Below are positions 45,590 to 56,090 of a DNA stretch of 64,000 nt, piece by piece (position 1 is the first letter of the stretch; every line of letters starts with the position of its first letter). The notes below the pieces were generated by a model that had not been told where the DNA came from, searched no databases, and worked only from the letters and a program-made list of their open reading frames with translations. The position numbers were made by a program, and so were the translations under genes. The stretch is from Anadara kagoshimensis (taxonomy: Eukaryota > Mollusca > Bivalvia > Arcoida > Arcidae), in NCBI GenBank assembly GCA_021292105.1, contig CM037863.1, forward strand, positions 10,232,085 to 10,296,084, in the 5' to 3' direction.

Positions 45590-47040
45590 CATGGAGTAAT
45601 GGTGTTTTAGAATTTAGAATTTGTGAAGAACAGTAGTATGGGTCTTAAATCATTTCTTCCCAAAAAATGTCCTGAATTAAGTCACATGTTCTAGATCCGG
45701 TCCAAATGTAAGGGGTCTCATCTCTCAATGATGTGTGTTCAACAGTCTGCAAGTGATAAATTGTATACCCTTGCCATAGGTCTTAACTGGTTAGCTCAAT
45801 AGATGTACCAGTATAATGGACTGAATGGTTTGCAATGTTAATGTGGGACATTGCGGGCAAGTTTACCAGTACACTAAAGATTCTCATGCATTACATGCAC
45901 ATGTTTCTAGAAATTAAAATACTGGAGATTTGAAGAATTGCTGATGTGACATAAAACAACATATAAACACCTTACAAACTTATCATAGATTATACCATCA
46001 GTTTACAAAAAATGATTTTTCAAACATGCATCAGTAGACCCACTGTAATGATATATATACTGTAAATGTACTTCATTTCATGGGTTCAAGTTTTCATAGC
46101 ATGTAGTTTCCTACCTTTTTCTTGGGGTGTAATATTTGCAGATTTATGAACCTGACTATCAGAAAGAGATTCAAAATTATGTTTTGTTATGGAAGGTCTA
46201 GGAACTTTTGCCTTTATTTTTGGCAGGTCCCACATAAAGTTTTAAAAGTCTAATGCCAACGATATCAACATTAAGAGGTCCAAATGTAATTATGTTATCC
46301 TATAGAGAAAGTAGTGTTATTCTGGTAAAAAATGGCAGCTCCATCAGACTTTTACTTTTTAAATATCAAGGGTCCAAATGTAAAATCAATAGGTCATGGA
46401 ACTTGGACCTGGTGAATTTGGAGCCCCTGTAAGATTCAGAATACATATAATTTTACATGTGGTACAAATGTTTTGTGGAAAATTTTCGGCTGTAAAATAA
46501 GCAATATCCAACAAATAAAACTACACTTTAAAGTATTAGAATGGTTGAGAGATCACTTTATCAACAAATGGTAATCAACGATCTCCAACTTCTGCAATCC
46601 TGACGTCATTTTTGATAAAATCACAGTACAATATTTTCATTCACTGAAGCACAATGATTTATAACTTGTCATTTTATTGAAAAAAAAGACACAAAAAATC
46701 GTAATTGTTTTATCGATACATGTTACAAATAAATGACAAATGTGTCAAACATTTTCAATTCAGTCTTTTTTCACCTGACCATCAAGAGTCTGAAAAAAGC
46801 CATTAAACAGAATTTTCCAATACTGATTTGATTTTAATAGTTCCATTCATAAAAACCGCAGAAGACAAAACATTCAATAAACAGCGACTTCATTGGCATA
46901 CATCCATAACACAAATAATTATTATCAATTATTGAGAGATTTCTCACAGATATAAACACATCAAGATTGATGTGTGAATGAAAAAGCAATTAAGATTCTC
47001 CTAAGATCAATTAAATCTATTTTTTTTTTACTTATTTTTT
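45590..47040. other. Intron 2, no exon seen
   Basis: Apart from a short SINE-like tail word (ggcatggagtaatggtgttt) near 45590, the sequence is AT-rich and unstructured. It repeats short phrases about gaggtccaaatgtaa near 46275, 46370 and 46390. Confidence 0.4.
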
Positions 47041-47049
47041 TATTTGGTT

Positions 47050-47395
47050 CAGACTTAACTACAGAAAGGAGATACATGATGCCAAGATTGGGAACTTGGG
47101 TTCACCATATTAAATAAATATTTCAGGGGGCTCAGGGTCATATAGCAGTTTCTGAACCAGCAGTCGGTCAAAAAAAGTATATATGGACCTCAGTACTGAC
47201 TACAAAAAGGGATATATAATGCCACGATTAGGACCTTGGGTTCATCATATTTAACAAATTATTTCAGGGGGGCTCGAGCCATATGGCAGTTTACAGACTG
47301 GGCAGTCAGTCCAATAAAAATATATATGGACCTCAGTACTCGACTACAAAAAGGGGATATATGATGCCAAAGTTAGGACATGGATATACCATAGT
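47050..47395. repeat. Tandem repeat, about 150-bp unit, 2.3 copies
   Basis: Units share gactacaaaaagggatatat, gatgccaagatt, acttgggttcaccatattta, tttcaggggg, atggcagttt and tatatatggacctcagtact. They start near 47055, 47203 and 47341. Confidence 0.85.
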
Positions 47396-47398
47396 TGT

Positions 47399-47575
47399 AG
47401 TCCAATTTGCCTTAAAGGACACCTCTATATAAGGGTCACCTGCTTATAAAGGCCAGTAGAATTGTATCCCAATTGTTCTGTAATCATATTATTTAAACCT
47501 GTATATAAAGGCCACTTGCCCATTAAGGCCATTTTTACTGGTTCCCTTGGGTGGCCTTTATAGACAGGTTTGACT
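47399..47575. mobile_element. MITE-B copy
   Basis: It has gtccaatttgccttaaagga, aagggtcacctgcttataaa, ggccagtagaattgtatccc, aaacctgtatataaaggcca, cttgggtggcctttatagac and the terminus aggttTGACTG followed by TA. The left CA of the terminus is changed. It directly follows the third unit of the tandem repeat. Confidence 0.8.
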
Positions 47576-47918
47576 GTATTTACAAAAATGACCAGAGCCC
47601 AATCCATAGGGATTCTCCTTTGCACGTTGTTTTACAAATTAAGTTGAGTTGAAAACAATGTTGCAGATGAGAACCACCAGTATATATTTATAAGGTGCTT
47701 CAGGAAACAAACATTTAGATCTTTTTAAATTATTGTTTTGTATACATAATGATTTTTAAAAAGTTTTATATGAAATGGCGTCATTAGTTAATTGTAGATT
47801 ATAATCTCAATAGTCAACATTTAGCATTTTTGTTTACTTTTGAAAAGATTATGAGTATCTCTTGGTCTTTTAACCAAGAGTTGTCAATTCCATTGAAAGG
47901 ACTAATAGAATCTTTCAC

Positions 47919-48050
47919 TGGTAACAGGGTAAGACAGAGATATCTCAAACGAGGATGAATATTTTCCTGTCCAGAACGAGCTTTAACGAGTTCTTGACAT
48001 TGAAAATATTCATCCGAGTTTGAGATATCTCTGTCTTACCCTGTTACTGG
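47919..48050. repeat. Foldback element (hairpin) of about 132 bp
   Basis: Left arm ggtaacagggtaagacagag + atatctcaaacgaggatgaa + tattttc, right arm the inverse with an exact match for more than 35 bp. The central part has cgagctttaacgagttcttg, itself palindromic. A separate arm-like palindrome (ggtgtaagacagagatatct + tacacc) lies at about 48291-48318. Confidence 0.88.
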
Positions 48051-48419
48051 TGTAGGATTATTTTTCTCACACATTTGCAACATAAAACATGATTTGAAAA
48101 AAAAAATTGCATCAAATGTTCAGTTTTCATGTCACCATCCGTTCCTGCTGAAAATGACATAATCAATTTTTGTTGACGTTCTCACATTAAATGATTATGA
48201 TGTCATCAATTAAGCGTGTGTAAGTGATTGCGACGTTGAGAAATCACGTCACGATGGACCAAACAGCGTGTATAGCTTGTCTTACACAGGGGGGTGTAAG
48301 ACAGAGATATCTTACACCTAGCAACCAACAGAATAACTCGGTGAAGTATGGGAGAAATATGAGTCCACATGGCAGGCTGATGGTAGAGTACACATATGTC
48401 CATTTGGCAGCAAGAGGTT

Positions 48420-48655
48420 AATAGTGGGGTAACAGAGTTTTATGCCATAGTCAAGATTGTTCCACTTATATCAAGATGATCAGGTCAGGATGGTGGAAGA
48501 AATCAGTGTCCGAGAAAACTACCAATCTTTGTGGCAAACTAACAGACATTCTCACACCAGAATCTGTCTCCAGCGGGATTTTGAACCTAGGCAGTGACAG
48601 AGGCCGTGGTCCATGAGAGTGAGCTTTAGACTACTTTCAAGTTTGTCATCAACCC
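48420..48655 (-). repeat. SINE-B copy, antisense
   Basis: Tail complement (gccatagtcaagattgttcc), tggtggaagaaatcagtgtc, agaatctgtctccagcggga, ttttgaacctaggcagtgac and a head-like end (gagctttagactactttc). Confidence 0.75.
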
Positions 48656-49196
48656 CCATCCCAAACTATTCTGACACCCCAAACCCCCATTCCCACAGTT
48701 CAATTAGATTATTTTTATACTGAAACATTTCAAAGGTATTGAAATAAGCTCCAAGATTTAAATCCTGGTCAACTTGCAAGGATAGATGGTGTCTAATCAC
48801 TTGCTATGGAACTGACTAAGGGTAAATGAATATTTTATAGTGACTATCTAGATGAACATCTTCAAACAAACCAGAGATAGTAAGCTATATGGATACAATT
48901 ATTGGCAATGGGTCTAGTCTATTAATTACATATTATACCAGTTTTAATTTAACAGCACTAGACGGCATTTTTGGAATACAATTCCTCATTAGTAGTGCTT
49001 GGACCAAAATTATGAAACCAAAATTGTTTTCAAGATGTTGAAAAGATACCCAAAGGACCAAAATATATTTTACTAAATTTAGCTGAGGAAATACTTCGCA
49101 TGAGGGAGTGTACCTTTTGAGGAATTTCAAATTTTAACTATTAAATGTTTTTAGAACTTTTTTATATAATTATATCATTTACAAATATATACCCAC

Positions 49197-49234
49197 CTTT
49201 CTGCCACAAATCCCACATCGTCAACATCCACATC
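49197..49234 (-). CDS. Exon 2, 38 nt, acidic
   Basis: It encodes DVDVDDVGFVAE plus two bases, phase 0 in and 2 out. The acceptor TATTTTAG|GATG and donor GAAAG|GTGGGT are acceptable. The phase fits both exon 1 (ending on a codon) and exon 3 (C completing AGC). Confidence 0.85.
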
Positions 49235-49425
49235 CTAAAATATACAAATGTAATGTAATAGACAGACTGTGTAACAGCAGTGTTCAATATGCAATTTTAA
49301 AGGGTCATTTTCCCAAACAGTTCCCAAACACCATAATAAAACATCAATATTTTGCATAAATGATGCAAGGAGAGAGACAATATACATATACTATATGTGG
49401 AGAGAGGGAAAGAAGGAGGGAGAAC

Positions 49426-49652
49426 ACAAGGGCCAGTTTCATAATAAAATTTAAAAAATACCCATAAATATATAAAAAGAGTAAAGTGGAACAACGAATA
49501 AGATTTTTCACTTGTAGGTGCTCCGACAAAATTCTAGATTACTTTTTTAATTCGTGTCCGACCATCGTGATCTTAGTGTCATTTTATTCCCAAATAAATA
49601 CTCTTTTTTATATACTAACGGGTATTTTTCAAATTATGAAACGGGCCCCTGT
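49426..49652. mobile_element. MITE of the ACAGGGGCCAGTTTCATAA family, with an expanded loop
   Basis: The left arm aagggccagtttcataataa + aatttaaaaaatacccata and right arm taacgggtatttttcaaatt + atgaaacgggcccctgt are inverted repeats. Between the arms is about 110-130 bp not found in the 52.3 kb copy (109 bp in total). Those bases include tccgacaaaattctagatta. Confidence 0.8.
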
Positions 49653-50500
49653 GGTAGAGAGGGGGCAACACGCTTCTTGTATTGCAATGTTACTGTGCCG
49701 AATTCCTCTGGAACATAAAGCACAAGGTTGATAAAGGCGTCATAGATTTTCAATTAACAGAAATAATTATAAGTAGGGATTTCTTTTACCGACAGTGTAA
49801 TATTTTGTTTTGGACCAAATTACTTGAAGGAGATGAACCTCAACGGCTTATCACGCCTTGCAGCGAAGTTTTTACCTTTTGAATCTTCGTATTGAAGAGT
49901 ATTTGTTTGGCTCTTTTAGTAGTTTCTGCCTACAACTACGCGTACTGTGGGTCTGGTGCAAAGTTGTTGTTCATCTTTTATTATATATTTTTATATAAAA
50001 ATGCATAATTTTAAGCAATGGAAAACCACCAGAAGAGATCATAGACATGCTGACCAATCAAATTTATTTATTTGTTCAGATCGGTACATTTTTAGTGCAC
50101 AAGGTTGCCATTTAGGTACTTTTTTATCGTTAAGTGTTTGATTTTAGTACAATTTCCATACAAAAGTTCCCATTTTAGTACTTTTAATTAAAAAACGGTC
50201 AACATGGAAAAAAATCAGTCTAATTTCATCTTTTAATTTTATCCGCCCGTTTATCTGTTTTTATGGTGCAGATCCGTCAAAAAACAGATAAATCTGTCAA
50301 TCAGCCTGCATAGATACTTGGAGTCAGTTATTTATCTATTATGATTTATTCCATGTTATTCTGCTACACGACTGGAGTGTTTATTTCCAGTCTATAAAAG
50401 GTCAATTAAAATAACACTCAGATAATGAATAAACTATCGAATAAGTAGACAATGTCCTTGTCCTATATAAAACACAATAAAACTCTTCTTTTACTCTGTG

Positions 50501-50940
50501 CAGTACAGGCCTGTCGAAAGTTTAACACTAAGATAACGAATAAGTCCCAGTTCGGCTGACTATCCCTATGGCCGAAACATGGATAGCTTGTGGTCGAAAA
50601 GATATCAGCTACCGAGACAAATAGACAAAATAACGAGGGCCCAAATCCGGAAACGAAAATGGTGATGGATTGGCAACACGCTACGCCAGCCCGCATCAAA
50701 TGCCACCAGACAAGAGACTGGAACCCACAAGGGAAGAGGAAGAGAGGCCTGCCTAAACAGACTTGGCGTAGGAGTACCGACACAGAGGCACAAACAGCTG
50801 GAAAGACATGGGCTGAAGTGTAGAAGATAGCCCAGAACCGTGTCAGATGGAGAGGCTTTGTTCCCCAGGGAATCAAGAGGAGCTGCCAAACCGGCACTAA
50901 TTTGTCAGCTTAATGTTAAACATTCGACAGGTCTGTACTG
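50501..50940. mobile_element. TIR element of the CAGACCTGTC family, with captured LINE fragment
   Basis: The left end CAGTACAGGCCTGTCGAAAG + tttaacact is inversely matched by gttaaacattCGACAGGTCT + GTACTG. The left interior shares acatggatagc with the 19.96 kb copy. From about 50600 to 50895 lies a reverse-transcriptase fragment. Confidence 0.85.
50590..50895 (+). pseudogene. LINE reverse-transcriptase C-terminal fragment inside the TIR element
   Basis: The + frame contains TRDWNPQGKRKRGLPKQTWR, then ETEAQTAGKTWAEV-like residues (here DTEAQTAGKTWAEV), a stop, then K-IAQNRVRWRGF. The order basic block, W, AGKTW and RVRWR-F is typical of the C terminus of LINE endonuclease/reverse transcriptases. 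A TAG after AEV and the absence of catalytic domains make it a relic. Confidence 0.8.
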
Positions 50941-51213
50941 TTCTTCAATATTAAAGTTTTAAGTAAAAATTCAATATTTAAACAAGGATCACCATGATCA
51001 TAAACTCTTGAAATCGAAGACAACAAATACAATTAAAATATAAGTAAATTTTTAAAATTTAAATTGAACTTTTAAGTACATTTAAATTTTAAACAAATAA
51101 ATCAAAAGTACATAAAATTTATTTTTAGTACACAGACATAACTCTTAAAACACGTGATAATCCGTTTTAGTTAAAATAAAGTCATTATTTACATATTTCT
51201 TAAATTTTGAATA

Positions 51214-51948
51214 CAGTACAGACCTGTCTAAAGTTTAACAACGAGCTAACAAATTATAACGCTGAACCGGCGGCTCACCTCATTTCCTAAACCAGTCTGA
51301 ATCTCAAATTTCAGTGTTTTCTTTTAGAAAATACAAGCAAATTTACAAAACTACTGGTGTGAATATAATTTACTACAGGACTTGGCGAGCAAACACACCT
51401 AAATTTTTAACCTTGGTGTAGAGTACTGAAATACGACTATAGCTCTAGCTTGTCATTTCTAGCTCACCTAAGCCAAAGGCAGCTTGTTAGCTTTATCTTA
51501 GTAGCTGCCATCTATCTCTCGATAGATATTTGGCCACTAGCTATCCAGATCTCGGAAGTTGACATCCCATAGTTCCATGATCCTTTCGTTCCCAATTTTG
51601 ATTACACACGTGACGGGTGTAGCTAGCTAAACAGCAGGTACTTACCCGTCCGGAGCACCCGGCCTCACATTCCGGGTAAAGTTTCACGCGTTTAACCCAA
51701 TTTGCCAGTTTCAAAGTTTTCACTTTACTTACACACGTGGCAAGTGTAGCTAGCTAATCAGAAGGTACTTACGCATCCGGAGCACACGGCCTCACTTCAC
51801 TGTTGGAGGACGCGTTTAACCTAATTTGCCAGCTTCAAAGTTTTTACTTTTATTTCGGATTTGTGGTCTGGACAAGTGTTGGTATGTTTGTTTTTTCTTC
51901 GACTCTTTTTCATTAGCCTAGCGTTAAACTTTCGACAGGTCTGTACTG
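51214..51948. mobile_element. TIR element of the CAGACCTGTC family, long copy
   Basis: CAGTACAGACCTGTCTAAAG + tttaaca at the left and gcgttaaacttTCGACAGGT + CTGTACTG at the right are inverted repeats. It is 735 bp. The interior holds a tandem pair of repeat-D units and no transposase frame. Confidence 0.85.
51600..51855. repeat. Repeat D, tandem pair
   Basis: Two units of about 129 bp: tgtagctagctaaacagcag, gtacttacccgtccggagca, cccggcctcac, cacgcgtttaacccaatttg and ccagtttcaaagttttcact, the second with small changes. Related single copies lie at 2096-2180, 31660-31790 and 52840-52965. Confidence 0.8.
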
Positions 51949-52288
51949 TGTAACAGAATGAGTTTGCATTAATCGCCTAGGTCCTGTGTTTTATGACATG
52001 ATCCGGTGTTTGATTTTCCCCTGTAGTTTTCGAGTGTTGACGTTACTAACGCTTATCCCCGCATTTTTCTTGTAGGTGTATTCAAAAATTTAAGTTTTAA
52101 GGCCACTTAAGGATGGAAAATAAATATTTGATTTATAAGGCTGAAAAAAAATAAAATTTAATATTACCTCTATATTGGAGTGGTATGTAAAATCTTTAGA
52201 TGTTTACTGACTGTCTGTCTGATCATAAAATATTCCAAAATCAACATTTTCATGGTCATGAAAAATCGGCCAACTAACGTTACTGACC

Positions 52289-52397
52289 ACAGGGGCCAGT
52301 TTCATAATAAAATTTTAAAAATACCCATAAGTGTATTAAACTCTTTTTTATATACTTATGGGTATTTTTTAAATTTTAATATGAAACTGGTCCCTGT
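52289..52397. mobile_element. 109-bp hairpin MITE with 10-bp target duplication
   Basis: The left arm ACAGGGGCCAGTTTCATAAT + aaaattttaaaaatacccat and the right arm are nearly perfect inverted repeats around a short loop. GTTACTGACC lies directly outside both ends (52279-52288 and 52398-52407). A 9-11-bp duplication points to a Mutator-type (MULE) transposase. The copy at 49.4 kb is a relative. Confidence 0.93.
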
Positions 52398-52599
52398 GTT
52401 ACTGACCATTAATATTTTCGTAAATTCCGACATCGAACCGATTGTTTTAACCCAAAGTATTATTTTTAATTTGAAAAACCTAAAAGCGCACAACAGGTTT
52501 CAAATTGGTCGCAACGTGAGCGCAAAATTTGTGCTCAAATGAGGATTTGCAATGTTTCGCTATCCGCTGTAAACGTGCACTTTATTAGAGTAAGATCAA

Positions 52600-52990
52600 T
52601 ATTCTCAACAAAATCGTACTCTAAAGTTCTTTAGCTAAAATTTTACTTAACTAAATTTGGCAAAGTTCAAATCTTAATAATTTTGTTAATTTTTAAGATA
52701 CTAAGTTATTTAAAGTCTCATTTTGAAGACCATTCCAAGCTTATAACATTTGTATTCAGTTTGTGTCAAAAATATTAATCCGTAGCTTCGAAAAAGATGG
52801 CTAAACGTAGCTAAAATTAAGATAAGGAAAAATCTTAATTAATCAAAAAACAAACATACTAATCCATGTCCAAATCACAATTCAGAAGCAAAGTAAAAAC
52901 TTTGGAACTGACAAGTTAGGTTAGACACGCGAACTTCCACCAGGGAAGTGAGGCCGGGTGCTCCGGAAGGAATGATTGTGAAACTGGGGC
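52600..52990. mobile_element. MITE (21.2 kb family) interrupted by repeat D
   Basis: The left part (ctaaagttctttagctaaaa, ttttacttaactaaatttgg) and right end (ggaatgattgtgaaactggg + gcc) match the hairpin MITE at 21212-21470. Between about 52840 and 52965 lies a repeat-D copy in reverse (aaaaactttggaactgacaa, gtgaggccgggtgctccgga). Confidence 0.7.
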
Positions 52991-53189
52991 CTGATTTAAA
53001 AAAGATATCCGAAACCCTTCTCATGACCATCTCAAATTTTGTTGGAGATTTTCATCCGAGCTCTCTTTCATTTAGATTTCGGGGGTTTCGTGAAGCCGAG
53101 TTATCTGCATTAACGATTGTATATTACTTTTTGCTTTCATTATACATGAAAAGTAACTTACCATCATTAAAACTGATACTTCAGCCTAG

Positions 53190-53500
53190 ATTGCTCCGTA
53201 AGTCAGAGGTCTTGGGTTCGAGCTCCGACCGGGTCTGACCTAAGACTTGAAAGTGGGTAGTAACGGTACTTTCGCCAAGCATTCGGCATTACGAAATGAA
53301 AGTCACGGTTCTTTAGGATAGGAACTTAAAATAAACATGGTCCCGTGTCACGGTGGACTTGGCACGATAAAGAACCCTGCTTTATAATACCATCAGCGCA
53401 ACGCACAGGCAAACTTTCTACACCTCCTATAGCTGGCGACGTCTCGACATAAGTGAAATATTCTTGACTGGGACGTTAAACACCATTACTCAGCTCAACT
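53190..53500 (+). repeat. SINE-A copy, sense, within intron 1 next to exon 1
   Basis: It has the B-box-like cttgggttcgagctccgacc, acctaagacttgaaagtggg, gccaagcattcggcattacg, gcacgataaagaaccctgct, accatcagcgcaacgcacag, atagctggcgacgtctcgac and the tail aagtgaaatattcttgactg + ggacgttaaacaccattac. The A-box half of the head is poor. Confidence 0.88.
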
Positions 53501-53521
53501 CATCATTTTAATTATACTCAC

Positions 53522-53926
53522 GTAGGGAAGACTTGGCGTGCTTTTTGCCGTTTTCTGTTGTTTGGCTTTTCTACGTCTCCGTAATTCCGTTATAGACGGG
53601 ACAGCCCGTGAAAAGTCTGGACGGGAGGGTAACGGGGCATTAGGTAAGCGCCATTCTTCGGGTTGCGTTGCCTGCAATGAGTCCCTAACATTTCTCTTGG
53701 CTCTGTATATCGCCTCTTGTAACGTAGTAAATGTGTCCAACTCTTTCCCTAATTTATTCCGCAAAACTATCCGGGGTAACCTTTCTCCTGATTTCTTTTT
53801 ATTGGAATCTTTTTCCGGATCGTCTTCCGTATCCGTTATCGGCGCCTCGGCATCTCTATCTTGGAAATAATGACGGTAATATCGGACGCTATCGGAGCTG
53901 TAGTCCGATACAGCCGTAGTTGTCAT
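53522..53926 (-). CDS. Exon 1, first coding exon, 135 codons
   Basis: It starts at ATG 53926 (context tcaaaATGaca) and ends at donor CCCTAC|GTGAGTAT in phase 0. It encodes MTTTAVSDYSSDSVRYYRHY, an acidic/basic stretch (DTEDDPEKDSNKKKSGERLP), then IVLRNKLGKELDTFTTLQEA, a probable amphipathic segment, and a basic RRRRKAKQQK near residue 120. A CAG at about 53951 could be the acceptor of a 5' UTR exon. No signal peptide or membrane segment is seen. The 110-residue + frame over it is a shadow. Confidence 0.9.
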
Positions 53927-54867
53927 TTTGATTTTCAGGTTTCAAGCACTCTGCAGATGTACCATAACATCGGCAATATAAATCCAAAATATTAGAATGT
54001 ACCAAACTTTCTTTTTCCAAAATTCTGTAAATTACCACCACGACACAATTAAATCTCCGACAATGTCTCGGAATTCGAACTTCCACGAAAAAACTATCAA
54101 GATGAAAAAACAAACTTTTGCTGGAAAAAAATTAATCCAAACACAATGTTTCCAAGATTTTTTTTAAATTCTGTATTTAAACCTAATAACTCTGACTTTA
54201 TCGCACAAACGTTTATTATGCTATAAACCGTTTTAATTTTTCTCATTAGCAGACTGGATATATGCCAGATCACAGTTTTCCTGAAGTCGAGAACAACAAT
54301 TACGTGCAAACATTACCTGCTCATGAATATATAAACATTGGCAAATTAATATCCGTGAAATCACTTAAATTGACATGACTGCAGATTATTCCAAACCGAA
54401 CTTCAAAACTAGATTTTATGGATAACTATGAAATATTTATCAGTGTTGAGTGGTATATTAATAAATCCGGAACGACTGATCCACACTAATCGATGAACAA
54501 TTATATTTATCGATGTAAATATTTGAAGAAAAACACAAAATAATATTTCTGAAATAAACACAGAATATCTGGCCGATTGTAAATTTCTGAAATAACAAAA
54601 AAAATTCGCAACCAATAATGATGTAACCAATTAATTAATGGCTCATTTTACTGACAAAAAAAACTGAAAATAACACAAAATAATTTCCAAGTTTTTAAAA
54701 TAACACACTTTCTTGTTGCTAAGATATCCAAAATACACTTTTTTACAAATTGATTTAATTCCAATATTAATCCAGTAATTTTGTGTTCGTAGAAATCCTA
54801 ATTTCTATCACAGCGTGTCTTTCCTGGTTTTAATGACAACAAAAATATTAATTAACCAATGTAATTT

Positions 54868-54881
54868 GTTTCCATGGAAAC
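54868..54881. promoter_or_regulatory. Perfect X-box (RFX site) upstream of exon 1
   Basis: GTTTCCATGGAAAC fits the X-box rule RYYNYY-N2-RRNRAC on both strands, as two palindromic half sites separated by AT. It lies about 942 bp from the ATG at 53926, in the expected promoter. A CCAAT word lies 8 bp to its left (54856-54860). X-boxes bind RFX factors and mark many ciliary genes. Confidence 0.6.
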
Positions 54882-55559
54882 CATGATTTTCCTATACACA
54901 TCCGGATATACAGATGTTGGTTCCGGGTATTTACGGATCGATCCTCTATTCTTTAAATGTTGCAGTTCCAATTTTTCCTGTTTCCTCTTCTAGTATTTGT
55001 TAGTTGTCTGTTAAATGCACCTACACAGGTAAATATGATACACCTGGATAATTTACCTGTCGTGTTACCTGATCATCTTTACGTGTACCTGTAATTGTAA
55101 ATAATACAACTATAGATAGGTTATATACTTCATTGTATTTATCATCATATAAATAGGGGTATATCGAGGTTTCCAAAAATTTAAAAATAATTATTACTCA
55201 TAGCAAAATTTCCAAAATTTGTGAAAAAAACAGTCCTTTTAAAAAAATTTTAAAAAAATGTAAAATAGGTCACTTTTTGAAAAAAATATCAGAAATTGAT
55301 TTTGGTCACCAGAAAGTGAAACATAGGGTATATGAAGGTGGCAAAATAGGCGTTGTTTTGAAAAAATGCGTGTCAATGTTTACAGTAAATAGGTCACGGT
55401 GATCTAAAATGAAAATGGCAAAAACAATCGTCGTTTGGAAAGAATGGTGTCCATGGTTAATTATAGGTCACGGTTACCTAATTATAAATACACTATTATC
55501 AATTTGTCAGTATATAAATGGAAACAATTGGTTGAAGTTGTCATTATTGTAAGTTTATA

Positions 55560-56090
55560 CAAACTCGACGGCAACACTTCCTGCTGCATAAGAAAAATCC
55601 AAAGTGTTAATTTAAATGGGCGAGGACATGTGTGTCTAGTCGGTGTATCTGTAGAGAAATATCATTTTTTAGAATTAGTGTTTATTTTCTGAGTATCCAT
55701 ATGGTCAACGACTGATAGATGTTTGCTTTGTCATCATAAATATTCAATTCCGTTTTAAATATGAATATGCAACACTTCCCGCTGCATAAGAATGTGTCAA
55801 ATGGGCGCGGACATGTGTATCTAGTAGAGACATATTTTTTTAGATTCGGTGTGCATCTTCTGAGTATCCATATGATCAACGACTGATATATGTTTGCTTT
55901 GGCATCATAAATATTAAATTCCGTTTTAAATATGAATATGCAACACTTCCCGCTGCTTAAGAAAAAAATCCTAAGTGAGACAAGTTGGCGAAAGCATGGG
56001 TATCTGGTGCGCCTAATTTAGGAACGTAGTATTTTAAATCAGTGTTTTCTTTGATAAATGTCTGTTTTGCTTTGTCATCAGAAAAAAAAT
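55560..56090. repeat. Tandem repeat, about 170-200-bp unit, three copies
   Basis: Each unit has gcaacacttcccgctgcata + ag, a gggcgaggacatgtgt or variant, gtgt-tttcttctgagtatcc, atatggtcaacgactgatag and tgtttgctttgtcatcataa. Starts are near 55571, 55770 and 55940. Confidence 0.8.

Larger units (their letters stand above)
7980..53926 (-). other. Gene span: 17 coding exons of one uncharacterised minus-strand gene
   Basis: Exons were assigned by GT-AG signals and by phase. Exon lengths 5' to 3' are 405, 38, 219, 131, 141, 399, 93, 45, 173, 84, 23, 62, 393, 1275, 351, 42 and 447 nt. Every junction keeps one open frame. From exon 4 on, the outgoing phase is 1 except around exons 9-11. The 4,321 nt end with an open donor at 7979, so the C terminus lies outside the window or was not recognised in 1-7979. 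The largest intron is between exons 16 and 17 (13.3 kb). The protein is mostly low complexity after exon 5. No enzyme motif, signal peptide or membrane segment is seen. A weak likeness of the exon 1 segment around LRNKLGKELDTFTTLQEAI to the N-terminal part of the vertebrate KIAA2012 protein, as I remember it, is only a lead. Confidence 0.8.
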
